A stretch of DNA of 15,950 nucleotides from Candidatus Woesearchaeota archaeon (lineage in GTDB: Archaea; Nanobdellota; Nanobdellia; Woesearchaeales; JAHWHD01), in NCBI GenBank assembly GCA_019323525.1, contig JAHWHD010000058.1, positions 1 to 15,950 on the forward strand. The letters run 5' to 3'. The translations under genes and the position numbers were made by a program. Of this stretch, positions 1 to 7,696 are shown piece by piece; positions within the stretch are counted from its first letter, which is position 1, and every line of letters starts with the position of its first letter. Below the pieces are notes generated by a model that saw only the letters and a list, made by a program, of their open reading frames with translations, was not told the DNA's origin and did no database searches.

Positions 1-12
1 AACAATCTTCAT
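1..12 (-). CDS. possible first codons of the next operon gene, cut by the window edge
   Basis: Eight bases beyond the stop codon of the GT2 gene, the minus strand has an ATG followed by three codons reading Met-Lys-Ile-Val before the window ends. Such an N-terminus is typical of Rossmann-like enzymes, including GT4 glycosyltransferases; the GT4 gene at 5983 begins with the same four residues. No clear ribosome binding site precedes it. Four codons cannot identify a product, so this marks only a likely continuing operon. Confidence 0.35.
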
Positions 13-19
13 TTTGTAT

Positions 20-964
20 TCAGTAGACTTTTTTCACGTATCTTTTATTAAAATTTTCGCTTTTCTCTTCATTTGCAAACTTTCTTATAATCAGTTCTCC
101 AATCAATCCCATAGAAATCAGCTGTATCCCTGCAATGACTGCCAGCGCAGTAAGAGTAACTAACGGCCTTCCAACCCCTATTTGCTGCAGTAGCACAAAC
201 TTGATATAAAAAATATAAGCCCCAAGAAGGACACCGATTACTAAAAACATGCTTCCCAATACTCCAAAAAGATGCAACGGCCTTTTTTCATAAACGCCTA
301 AGAACCCGACAGTCATAAGATCAAAAAATCCTTTGAATAACCGCGAGAAACCATATTTAGACTTTCCGCGGAACCTTGGATGATGCCTAACCTTAATCTC
401 CCCAACTTTGTAGCCTTTCCAATGCGCAAGAGCGGGAATGTATCTATGAAGTTCCCCATAGACTTCAACATTTTTAACAACCTCTTTTCTATAACATTTA
501 AAGCCACAGTTAGAATCATGGATCTTGACACCAGTGACTACGGCTGTTAGCCAGTTAAAGAATTTTGAAGGAATAGTCTTAGACAACGGATCGTGCCTTT
601 TAAATTTCCAGCCTGAGACAAGGTCATAACCTTTATTGATTTTTTCCAGAAACCTGGGAAACTCTCTGGGATCGTCCTGCAGGTCACCATCCATTGTAAA
701 GACAAAATCACCTTTACAATGATTAAACCCAAGCTGAAGCGCAACAGCTTTACCAAAATTCTTACGATGCTGTATGACTTTAATATTAGGATCCTTTTGC
801 TTCATCTTACGCAGAACCTGAACAGTCTTATCCCTGCTGCCATCATCGATAAAGATAATCTCATAAGACGTTCTAATCCTTTTTAAAACAGCCACGATTT
901 GGTTATATAAGGCAACAAGATTCTTTTCTTCGTTATAGACCGGAATAATTATCGAAATATCCAT
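20..964 (-). CDS. GT2 polyprenyl/dolichyl-phosphate glycosyltransferase with two C-terminal membrane helices (DPM1/GtrB/ArnC type)
   Basis: This 314-residue protein probably transfers a sugar from a nucleotide sugar to a membrane polyprenyl (dolichyl) phosphate on the cytoplasmic face. The GT-A domain shows IIPVYNEEKN near residues 5-15, DDGS at 40-43, and the metal-binding MDGDLQDDP at 91-99 (D92, D94). RFRGKSKYG near 197-205 is characteristic of the DPM1/GtrB group. Two hydrophobic helices follow at about 231-256 and 267-292, as in GtrB and ArnC. The ATG at 964 has a GGGGG motif five bases upstream and a TATA box farther up, so it appears to have its own promoter with a short leader. It lies downstream of a GT-C transferase of the kind that uses polyprenyl-phosphate sugars, so it may make that donor. 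Which sugar is carried cannot be read from the sequence. Confidence 0.93.
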   Translation of the reverse strand: MDISIIIPVYNEEKNLVALYNQIVAVLKRIRTSYEIIFIDDGSRDKTVQVLRKMKQKDPNIKVIQHRKNFGKAVALQLGFNHCKGDFVFTMDGDLQDDPREFPRFLEKINKGYDLVSGWKFKRHDPLSKTIPSKFFNWLTAVVTGVKIHDSNCGFKCYRKEVVKNVEVYGELHRYIPALAHWKGYKVGEIKVRHHPRFRGKSKYGFSRLFKGFFDLMTVGFLGVYEKRPLHLFGVLGSMFLVIGVLLGAYIFYIKFVLLQQIGVGRPLVTLTALAVIAGIQLISMGLIGELIIRKFANEEKSENFNKRYVKKVY

Positions 965-969
965 TAAAT

Positions 970-974
970 CCCCC
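970..974 (-). promoter_or_regulatory. Shine-Dalgarno-like GGGGG before the GT2 start at 964
   Basis: On the minus strand a run of five G lies five bases before the ATG, at a normal spacing for ribosome binding. It supports the start at 964. Confidence 0.5.
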
Positions 975-996
975 GAAATGCCCCTAGATGGCGCTA

Positions 997-1006
997 ATAT
1001 TTAAAG
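997..1006 (-). promoter_or_regulatory. archaeal TATA box for the GT2 gene
   Basis: The minus strand reads CTTTAAATAT here. Its centre is about 38 bases from the ATG at 964, so transcription should start near 975 and give a leader of about ten bases holding the G-rich motif. It sits in the short gap after the stop codon of the GT-C gene, implying that the GT2 gene has its own promoter even if read-through from upstream also occurs. Confidence 0.55.
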
Positions 1007-1023
1007 ATTTAGCTGATATAATA

Positions 1024-2925
1024 TTATGAATAATATACAATCCTATAAACCTCGATAACCTCTCTAGGTCTGCCAAATCCAAATATAGGTTCCAACCTAT
1101 ATCTTCCAAGATATTTAAGGTCATAAGGAACCTCATCAATCATTGGAGAATCAGGTATCTGCTTAAATTTTGGATAGGATCTTAAATATAGCTTAGGCTT
1201 ATATTTGTCATAAATTGAATAATTAACATACTTATTGAACGGAGGATTGAATTTAAAGAAGATTGGCCTTGTTCCAGATTCAAACGACAATCCATGACTG
1301 GCATAACCAATAATGTAATCACCTCCAGAAGTCCATTTATCAATTCTCTGATTCATATCCCTCACAGTAAATGAAGGAAAAATTAAAGAAGCTAAAACAA
1401 TCGCGAGTACACAGTAAACAACATAGATAACCAATGACGTCTTCCCAGTCTTCATAGGATTTTTCATTAAGCATATAAAAATCAAAAATGCAATCAGTAA
1501 AGAAAGCACTCCAAATACAATATTTGACCCGTAAAAATATGGTTCGAAGATATAATGATAATTGAACTTTATAAACCCTAAAACCAATAGGGCAATAAGA
1601 AAGAATATTCCAAGCCTAATCATAACGCCCCTGAACTTGACTGAATTTCGATACTTAAAATAAAGCACGATAAACGCAATCGTACCTATAAATAATAACA
1701 GCAAGAATGAAATCACTTGAATGTTCGCTGCATAGAACAATCCAGTTAGCGAAAAATTATAGACTACAACATTATAAAGCTGCTTAAAAATAGGCATATC
1801 AATCAAAAGGATGTAATTCACAATAACACTGATAAAGAGGATATAAACAATAAATATCTCTAAGAGGTTAATCCTATGATTATCCCTATAAGGTATTTTT
1901 TGTTTGAACAACAAGACTGGATAAATTACAAGAGGAATGATCAGGAAAGACATCTTTCTTGGCACAAGAGAAGAGAATACTATCCCTACCAAAGTACCTA
2001 TCAAAATAGAGAACGCGATTTTCTCTGTAAAATTAAGAGTTCTGACATAACTGACAAAGGATTTCCATCTTAAAGGAATAAATCTGAATAAGACAAGATA
2101 AGCGAGAGTTGGAATCGCCAAGAAACAGATAGAAGGCAATGAAAAGAATAGATTTACAAACAATGAAAAAATTCTAAATACAAACAGGTATAAAGGACTA
2201 TCAGCTTTTATAAACTCCAGTATTGGTATAAACAAAGGATTGGATGAACTGAGAAAGAACAGCCAATAGCCAAAAACTAAAACACCATAACCAAACAAAT
2301 AAACACAGATATGCTTAATACGAATATTCTTAGTAATTAACTGCATAAACAAAAACAAAAGTATCGCAGGAATAAAGTAAATTTGATTAACCTTCAATAG
2401 AAAACCTAGGCCCATTATTAAGCCGCCTAAAAAATAGTTAAAGGTTTTTGTCTCGTTCAAGAATACAACATAGAAACTTAGAAGTATTGTTGCTATGACC
2501 AATGACTCAGGAAGACCCACTCTAGTAACAATGAAAAAGAAATGATTTACAGCTAATAGCCCTGAAGCATACAATGCAACTTTCCTATCATCCCGACGTA
2601 AAATAAGATAGAGTAAGAGAACAGATATAATACCAGCAACAGCACTTAGAACCCGAGTAGAAAATAAACTGACCCCTAGCAAATTATAGACCGGAAACAA
2701 GATCAAATTAAACAATGGCGCAGTAAGCAAACCAGAACTGGAATCATCGTCATACCATGTACCGAACAAAGCCCTGTACTTAGCAGGCTGGCTTTTGTAA
2801 CCTTCATCGATCGACTCAGCCATTACGTGCAAAGGTCTGTCAGCATCCAGATTTATGAACCTGCTGAATACAAAGAACAATACTAAGATTACAAAGATAT
2901 AACACAAAGTCTTATTACTAATCAT
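1024..2925 (-). CDS. GT-C superfamily membrane glycosyltransferase (ArnT/PMT, GT39/GT83-like)
   Basis: This 633-residue integral membrane protein probably transfers a sugar from a polyprenyl- or dolichyl-phosphate donor to an acceptor outside the cytoplasmic membrane. A first helix at about 8-24 is followed by an extracytoplasmic loop with Asp-Glu at 40-41 (IDEGY), the position and form of the catalytic acid in ArnT/PMT-type GT-C enzymes. Numerous hydrophobic helices follow to about residue 515, then a soluble C-terminal domain (518-633) rich in Tyr, Pro and Lys. The chosen ATG at 2925 overlaps the upstream gene by eight bases; an in-frame TTG at 2934 is a weaker alternative. The overlap points to translation coupled to the KpsS-like gene. 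The acceptor (lipid, protein or glycan) and the sugar are unknown. Family assignment rests on topology and the DE motif. Confidence 0.85.
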   Translation of the reverse strand: MISNKTLCYIFVILVLFFVFSRFINLDADRPLHVMAESIDEGYKSQPAKYRALFGTWYDDDSSSGLLTAPLFNLILFPVYNLLGVSLFSTRVLSAVAGIISVLLLYLILRRDDRKVALYASGLLAVNHFFFIVTRVGLPESLVIATILLSFYVVFLNETKTFNYFLGGLIMGLGFLLKVNQIYFIPAILLFLFMQLITKNIRIKHICVYLFGYGVLVFGYWLFFLSSSNPLFIPILEFIKADSPLYLFVFRIFSLFVNLFFSLPSICFLAIPTLAYLVLFRFIPLRWKSFVSYVRTLNFTEKIAFSILIGTLVGIVFSSLVPRKMSFLIIPLVIYPVLLFKQKIPYRDNHRINLLEIFIVYILFISVIVNYILLIDMPIFKQLYNVVVYNFSLTGLFYAANIQVISFLLLLFIGTIAFIVLYFKYRNSVKFRGVMIRLGIFFLIALLVLGFIKFNYHYIFEPYFYGSNIVFGVLSLLIAFLIFICLMKNPMKTGKTSLVIYVVYCVLAIVLASLIFPSFTVRDMNQRIDKWTSGGDYIIGYASHGLSFESGTRPIFFKFNPPFNKYVNYSIYDKYKPKLYLRSYPKFKQIPDSPMIDEVPYDLKYLGRYRLEPIFGFGRPREVIEVYRIVYYS

Positions 2926-4315
2926 CCAGACCAATATACTTCACAACCCCATCTACAATATTAGATATATTTTCTTGTGCCAAAGAAGCATTATTACAGT
3001 CAGAAGGCAATAAAACAATTCCCCGATAAGAACTCTTTAAAACAGCTGCAACAAATAAGATTAAATCATCGCTTTTTATTTCAGAATCAAGATTATCTTC
3101 AATTAATTGTGGCAAATCTCTAATATTCTTAACCTTAATCACTTCATCAAACAGGTTATAAAAAACATCTCCAAAAGTCAACACCTTCTTTTTAAACAAA
3201 CAACCTTCCCAGCCGACAGTGCCTGTAATCGTTACTATCAAAGAAGACTTCTTGATCAAATCAACCGTATTAGTATAAGGAGAAATCAAACGCACATTAG
3301 GCAACTTTTTAATTTCATTATAAAATTTAAGAGTTCGATTACCAAAACCAAAAGAATGCTCTTTAACATACAACTTGTACCCTAAAGGCATTGCCTTAGC
3401 GATGTTTTCGATAAGATTTATCTGGTTCTCGTACCATTTTCCGTAAATAAGCGTGGCAGCTTCAGGCTGAAAATGTAAAGGAAAAAATATGAATTTTTCA
3501 CCTTGAACTGGAGATTCAAATAAACGCATCGACATAAACAAACGTTGTTTAACCGGCCATACAACCATTGGAGCGATGGTGATAGTAAAATCAGGAAGTT
3601 TTTTGTTTTTGACTATTATTTTTGCATATTTAACATACCTTTTAAGCTTCTTTGGCACAGTATCTTTATAAGTAGCAATGCAGTCTTGTTTAACAGTACC
3701 ATAATTAGAGATAAAATTCTCCGCATTCTTACGCTCTTGATCAGAAATTCCGTGATTTAATATGTCCTGATATTCTCTTTTAAGTAAAGGCCATGCGTTG
3801 TTCAGATTATCTACAACAGTAAATCTGCCCGGGATCCTGGCAGACTGCAACTCAAGTATCTTACAGTTTTTTTCGGCAATTTTATACAAAACAGCAGTAG
3901 AAAAACCTGCAGGACCAAAAAGAACAAAATAATCTGGATTGACATTGCTAAAGACACTCTCAGATATTCGTGCAGCATATTCAAACCATGTAAGAACCTT
4001 ACTTTTCAATATTTTATACCTGCTTCTTTTTCTTGGAGCCGTTATACCCCAAAAATCCCATACCCTAAAACCGTACTTTTTCTCAGCAGTCATCAAATAT
4101 GCGGAATCAGGATGTTTAATGCTACAGTGATCAATGTCCATAACGAAAATATTACTTTCTGATACACCTTTAGTGAGCAAAAAATCCTTATTCCTTTTCA
4201 AAAGACACAAGAAATATGATTGAATGCCCAATCTATCCTCAAGCTCCTTAGAAATCCTATACATCCACTCATCAGCACCGCAAGGTCCTGCCAAAAAAAG
4301 GAATTTTAATTTCAT
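2918..4315 (-). CDS. capsule polysaccharide synthesis/export-like protein (KpsS/LipB-like, Capsule_synth fold)
   Basis: This 465-residue soluble protein resembles the surface-carbohydrate proteins related to bacterial KpsS/KpsC and CMP-Kdo-type transferases. The recognisable part is C-terminal: FFPLHFQPEA (277-286), YVKEHSFG (316-323), LPNVRLI (338-344), then ITGTVGWEG (363-371) and VLTFGDVFY (378-386). These match the family's usual order of a PLH..PE segment, a KEH/P segment and a TxxGTxGxEA loop that binds the donor nucleotide. The N-terminal 240 residues are only weakly recognisable. It probably transfers a sugar or sugar acid to a growing surface glycan. The ATG at 4315 lies 27 bases from a TATA box, so its mRNA is likely leaderless; the gene leads an operon with the overlapping GT-C gene. 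The function is by family resemblance and the donor is unknown. Confidence 0.72.
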   Translation of the reverse strand: MKLKFLFLAGPCGADEWMYRISKELEDRLGIQSYFLCLLKRNKDFLLTKGVSESNIFVMDIDHCSIKHPDSAYLMTAEKKYGFRVWDFWGITAPRKRSRYKILKSKVLTWFEYAARISESVFSNVNPDYFVLFGPAGFSTAVLYKIAEKNCKILELQSARIPGRFTVVDNLNNAWPLLKREYQDILNHGISDQERKNAENFISNYGTVKQDCIATYKDTVPKKLKRYVKYAKIIVKNKKLPDFTITIAPMVVWPVKQRLFMSMRLFESPVQGEKFIFFPLHFQPEAATLIYGKWYENQINLIENIAKAMPLGYKLYVKEHSFGFGNRTLKFYNEIKKLPNVRLISPYTNTVDLIKKSSLIVTITGTVGWEGCLFKKKVLTFGDVFYNLFDEVIKVKNIRDLPQLIEDNLDSEIKSDDLILFVAAVLKSSYRGIVLLPSDCNNASLAQENISNIVDGVVKYIGLDD

Positions 4316-4337
4316 GATTTCAACAAAAATAGGCTTA

Positions 4338-4348
4338 ATTTATAAAGA
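4338..4348 (-). promoter_or_regulatory. archaeal TATA box for the KpsS-like/GT-C operon
   Basis: The minus strand has CTTTATAAATT, with the TTTATAAA core at 4339-4346. The core centre is 27.5 bases from the ATG at 4315, so transcription should begin at or next to the start codon. The box lies directly after the stop codon of the flippase gene at 4357. Confidence 0.7.
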
Positions 4349-4356
4349 TTATTAAG

Positions 4357-5898
4357 CTATAAAAACCTCCCGATTATCGACTTAATCCGACCAAGATTTA
4401 ATCCAGATTTTCTCTCGATCGCCAACATAATAATAAAATCTTCTTTACTGAAAGCTTTGAAAAGCAATAAAAACAATACATAGAATCCTAAGAACAATAC
4501 TACGCCCAGTATTAATAAAAGAATGGAACTAAATCCTACGAGATAATTAACTATAAAGTATAAAATTGTTAATGGTATGGCTGCAGCAAAAAAATACTTT
4601 AAATAATATATAAAATTCAATGAAAATTTTATCATTCGTCTAGTGAGGAAGAAAAATATTATTTTTCTTACGACAAGAGCTAAAGCAGTCGCTATGGCAG
4701 CGCCTATAATTCCGTGGGATGGAATTAGAACAATGTTTAGGACTAAATTCAATAATGTTGCAGCGACGTTGAGATAAAAAATTAGTTTTGTTCGATCAAA
4801 GACCATCAAAGCATGTTCACAGGGTCCAGTTATTACACTAATAAAATTAGCCAGTATCAAGATGACGAGCACAGAACTGCCAAGAACATAATCAGTTCCA
4901 AACAATATTCTTAGAACCTGCGAAGGAAACAGTGCAATAATCAGGACAACAGGGAAACTTAACATAAAAAGCCACCTTAGAACAACAGTATAAGTTTCAT
5001 TTAATTGGCGAATTTCACCTTTTGCGTAGAGGCCGCTCATAATCGGATAGAAGATATTAGCGAAGGCTGACAAAAACATTGCAAGACTAGCAGCCAGAGG
5101 CATCGCAACATTATAAACACCAACATCAAAAGCGTTTTTAAACATTCCAAGAAAGAATGTATCTGCCCAGCCCATTATTGAGACGAAGAGTCCAGAAAAG
5201 AATAAAGGAAGAGAGAACTTGAGCAGCGTCTTGTAATCGTATAGAGTGTAGATCTTCTTTGAAAAAAAAGAAAATACCTTTTTTTCAAGAAAATAAAAAG
5301 CAAGCAAAACCCCTACTGCAAAAGAAACTAAGTATACTACAGCGATATGAAGAATTGTCCCTCCAAGAAGTATTACAAGTATCGTAAGTAACAGTATTAC
5401 AAGATTCCTACCAATAGAGAATGACCAAAAATGATAGTGAGGTTTCTTAAGAGCCAATAAAGTGTTTGATACAATTGTAAGTACGGCATAAATTGGAATT
5501 GTTAACGAGAACACAATAAGAATATTGACCAAATCTGAATTATTGAATATGAGTATAGCAATCTCTTTAGCAAAAATAATGAACAGCCCAGATATGATAA
5601 TACTCAGAATTATAGAAATTTTTAGAGAACCAAAAAAAGCCCCTTTTGCTTTCTCAGTATGTCCAAGAGCAAAATAATGCGAGATAAACTTAACAATGCC
5701 GGAACTAAGGCCAAGCAAAGAAAGCAATAACCCTATATTCAACAACATATCTCCTATAGAGAACAAGCCAAAGTTTTCTGGTCCAAAAAAACGAGATACA
5801 AGTATCCTGAAAATAAACTTAAAAAGATAAGCAAATAGGGTGCCTAAAAAAATTATCCCTGCACCTTTCGCAACCTCCCCCAAAACCTTGTTCGACAT
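4357..5898 (-). CDS. Wzx-type polysaccharide/lipid-linked oligosaccharide flippase (MOP superfamily)
   Basis: This 513-residue protein is almost entirely hydrophobic, with about 12 to 14 membrane helices, the size and pattern of Wzx/RfbX flippases. Family-typical features are RFFGPENFGLFSI at 36-48 after the first helix, KKPHYHF at 151-157, and the late segment around 382-404 with LN..LIPSHGIIGAAIAT. It should move a polyprenyl-linked oligosaccharide from the cytoplasmic to the outer face of the membrane. The ATG at 5898 is 28 bases from a TTTAATAA box, so the mRNA is probably leaderless. The gene is divergent from the GT4 gene at 5983 and shares its 84-base promoter region. The next gene downstream has its own promoter. 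Function is confident at family level; substrate is unknown. Confidence 0.92.
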   Translation of the reverse strand: MSNKVLGEVAKGAGIIFLGTLFAYLFKFIFRILVSRFFGPENFGLFSIGDMLLNIGLLLSLLGLSSGIVKFISHYFALGHTEKAKGAFFGSLKISIILSIIISGLFIIFAKEIAILIFNNSDLVNILIVFSLTIPIYAVLTIVSNTLLALKKPHYHFWSFSIGRNLVILLLTILVILLGGTILHIAVVYLVSFAVGVLLAFYFLEKKVFSFFSKKIYTLYDYKTLLKFSLPLFFSGLFVSIMGWADTFFLGMFKNAFDVGVYNVAMPLAASLAMFLSAFANIFYPIMSGLYAKGEIRQLNETYTVVLRWLFMLSFPVVLIIALFPSQVLRILFGTDYVLGSSVLVILILANFISVITGPCEHALMVFDRTKLIFYLNVAATLLNLVLNIVLIPSHGIIGAAIATALALVVRKIIFFFLTRRMIKFSLNFIYYLKYFFAAAIPLTILYFIVNYLVGFSSILLLILGVVLFLGFYVLFLLLFKAFSKEDFIIMLAIERKSGLNLGRIKSIIGRFL

Positions 5899-5920
5899 AG
5901 TCTGGCCTTAAAAAAGGTTT

Positions 5921-5931
5921 GTTTATTAAAG
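5921..5931 (-). promoter_or_regulatory. archaeal TATA box for the flippase gene
   Basis: The minus strand reads CTTTAATAAAC. The centre of the AT core is 28 bases from the ATG at 5898, the spacing seen at the other leaderless starts in this window. The palindromic TTTATAAA at 5950-5957 could serve as a second, more distant promoter that would give a leader of about 29 bases. Confidence 0.55.
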
Positions 5932-5948
5932 TTATGCAAAATAAGTAG

Positions 5949-5959
5949 CTTTATAAATT
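5949..5959 (+). promoter_or_regulatory. archaeal TATA box for the GT4/methyltransferase operon
   Basis: CTTTATAAATT, core TTTATAAA at 5950-5957, centre 29.5 bases before the ATG at 5983. The predicted transcript is leaderless or nearly so. The core is a perfect palindrome and so could also direct transcription toward the flippase gene. Confidence 0.7.
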
Positions 5960-5982
5960 TCCCGAATTTTGCTGTTCTACTA

Positions 5983-7083
5983 ATGAAGATTGTCCACACG
6001 TATATAAGAAACATGTACATAGACCCGAAAAACCCTAATAAGGACAATTTCGCAGACAAATGGGGTCTTACTTCTCAGGCAAAACTAGGACACCAAGTCA
6101 CATTGATATGCTCGACTAAAGGCCCTAGAAAAGAATATTCCTGGAAAGGTATAAAGGTTATAGAGCTACCCACTCTTATTGAAATAACAGCTTCAACAAG
6201 GATTATAAAGGGACTTCTTAAAGAGCTGTTAAAGATTGACGTAGACATATTCCATGCACACCATTACTGCTCTTTGGTACCAGAAATAACACTGCTTGCG
6301 GCTAAACTAAGACAAAAGCCAGTATTTGTCACAATGCACTCCAGCTTCCAAGGAAGATCAGGGATAGCTGGATTTTTTGAACAGTTCTATGGTGTTTTGA
6401 TGCAGCCATTCCTTCCATTCTATAAGAAAGTGCTCTTCATATCAAAGTACATTAAAGACAATAAGTTCTTCAGACTACTGCCAAAGACAAAAAAGATAGT
6501 CACAATCAATCAATATAAAAAACCTCCAAAATTGAACATTAAAAGAATAGATAATTCTATCCTTTTCATCGGAAGAGTAACTCATCTAAAAGGAATCGAC
6601 ATCCTGATAAGATCGCTTGCTTATGTGAGGAAAAAGATTCCGGATGTTCAGTTGAACGTTGTCGGCAAATACGGTGATAAGTATATGAAAAAGTTGAATA
6701 AACTTATTACCAAATTAAAACTAAACAAAAACATAAACTTCCTGGGACCATTATACGAGAATGATAAATGGAAACAATTCTATAGTAACACAATACAAGT
6801 CGTGCCGTCTAGAGATGAAGGTTTTGGAAATATTGTAATCGAGGGCATGCTCTGCAATATCCCGTTGATAGTCTCAAACTGTGGAGCCCTACCTGAAGCT
6901 GCAAATGGCAATGCTTTGATATTTGATATTAAAAAGCCAAAAGACCTTGCAAAGAAGATAATTAGATTGTTAAAAGACGGCAAATTAAGAAAAGAATTGA
7001 CAGAAAAAGCAAATAAGTACGCTATCCGGTTAACTAAAGAAAGGCTAGGAAAACAATTGATTAACATTTACAATGGTCCATAA
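5983..7083 (+). CDS. GT4 family glycosyltransferase (GT-B fold)
   Basis: This 366-residue protein should be a retaining, nucleotide-sugar-dependent transferase working at the cytoplasmic face on a lipid-linked glycan. The N-terminal Rossmann domain begins MKIVHTY and contains HAHHYCS (91-97) and VTMHSSF (116-122). The C-terminal donor domain has FIGRVTHLKGIDIL (195-208) with the phosphate-contacting R198 and K203, then the EX7E motif E279 to E287 and an SNCGALPE loop (298-305). Length is usual for the family. The ATG sits 29 bases after a TATA centre, supporting a leaderless start. It overlaps the methyltransferase gene by 11 bases, so the two are probably co-translated. The linkage formed is unknown. 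Confidence 0.93.
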   Translation: MKIVHTYIRNMYIDPKNPNKDNFADKWGLTSQAKLGHQVTLICSTKGPRKEYSWKGIKVIELPTLIEITASTRIIKGLLKELLKIDVDIFHAHHYCSLVPEITLLAAKLRQKPVFVTMHSSFQGRSGIAGFFEQFYGVLMQPFLPFYKKVLFISKYIKDNKFFRLLPKTKKIVTINQYKKPPKLNIKRIDNSILFIGRVTHLKGIDILIRSLAYVRKKIPDVQLNVVGKYGDKYMKKLNKLITKLKLNKNINFLGPLYENDKWKQFYSNTIQVVPSRDEGFGNIVIEGMLCNIPLIVSNCGALPEAANGNALIFDIKKPKDLAKKIIRLLKDGKLRKELTEKANKYAIRLTKERLGKQLINIYNGP

Positions 7084-7696
7084 ACATTACAGAAAAAGCT
7101 ATGACACCCTAAATAGGTTTGTTTCTTACTATAATCAGATAAATCTTATTATGCGCACAAATTCTGAAAATATACTCGAGATTGGTGTAGGCAATAAGAC
7201 AGTAAGCGACTATCTCAAACGCAGAGGACTGAAAGTCACTACCTGCGACTATGATCGTAGATTATCCCCAGACGTGGTTGCAGATGTAAGAAAACTCCCG
7301 TTCGATGCTAACTTCTTCGACCTTATTTACGCGTGCGAGGTTCTTGAACACATCCCATTTGATGATTTCAAAAACGTGCTAAAAGATCTTCATAGAATAA
7401 CAAAAAGGTACGTCATTATCTCTGTGCCATATCCAAGAATGTACTTTGGAGCATCGTTCAGGTTCCCGTTTATCAAAAGGATTCTTAGAAAAGAATCTAT
7501 TGAGGTAAACCTTGGCATAGATATTCCAACCAAGATAGTGGCAGGAGAACATTTTTGGGAGATTGGAAGAAAAGAATACCCTCTAAGACGTATAAGAAAG
7601 GAGCTTAGAAAACATTTCAGAATCGTAAAAGAGAAAAGAGGACTTCCTCACCCTGTCCATTACTTCTTTATGCTTGAGAAACGCAGACCATCATAA
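7073..7696 (+). CDS. class I SAM-dependent methyltransferase (Methyltransf_11-like)
   Basis: This 207-residue protein has the SAM-binding motif ILEIGVGNK at 34-42, an acidic residue at the end of strand 2 (D59 in TCDY), DVRKLPF at 71-77, and the post-II motif DLIYACEVLEHIP at 83-95. It lacks a membrane segment. The substrate-binding part after residue 120 is basic (RKESIE, RRIRKELRKH) but not diagnostic. Since it overlaps the GT4 gene by 11 bases, it probably methylates a sugar hydroxyl or a lipid-linked glycan made by that enzyme; this is context inference only. Its last 29 bases are also the antisense 3' end of a second methyltransferase gene, an unusually tight convergent arrangement. Arsenite- or ubiquinone-type substrates are not excluded by sequence but do not fit the neighbourhood. 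Confidence 0.88.
   Translation: MVHKHYRKSYDTLNRFVSYYNQINLIMRTNSENILEIGVGNKTVSDYLKRRGLKVTTCDYDRRLSPDVVADVRKLPFDANFFDLIYACEVLEHIPFDDFKNVLKDLHRITKRYVIISVPYPRMYFGASFRFPFIKRILRKESIEVNLGIDIPTKIVAGEHFWEIGRKEYPLRRIRKELRKHFRIVKEKRGLPHPVHYFFMLEKRRPS

Noticed and set aside
5899..5982. Small RNA or tRNA gene in the largest gap
   Set aside because: The 84 bases hold two TATA boxes and no cloverleaf-like or stem-forming structure that I can support.
5853..6059. 68-codon minus-strand frame spanning the divergent promoter
   Set aside because: It would run through both TATA boxes and into the start of the flippase gene in another frame; its product is not recognisable.
6780..7067. 95-codon open frame antisense to the GT4 gene
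   Set aside because: It lies over the EX7E region of a clear glycosyltransferase and has no promoter or ribosome binding site.
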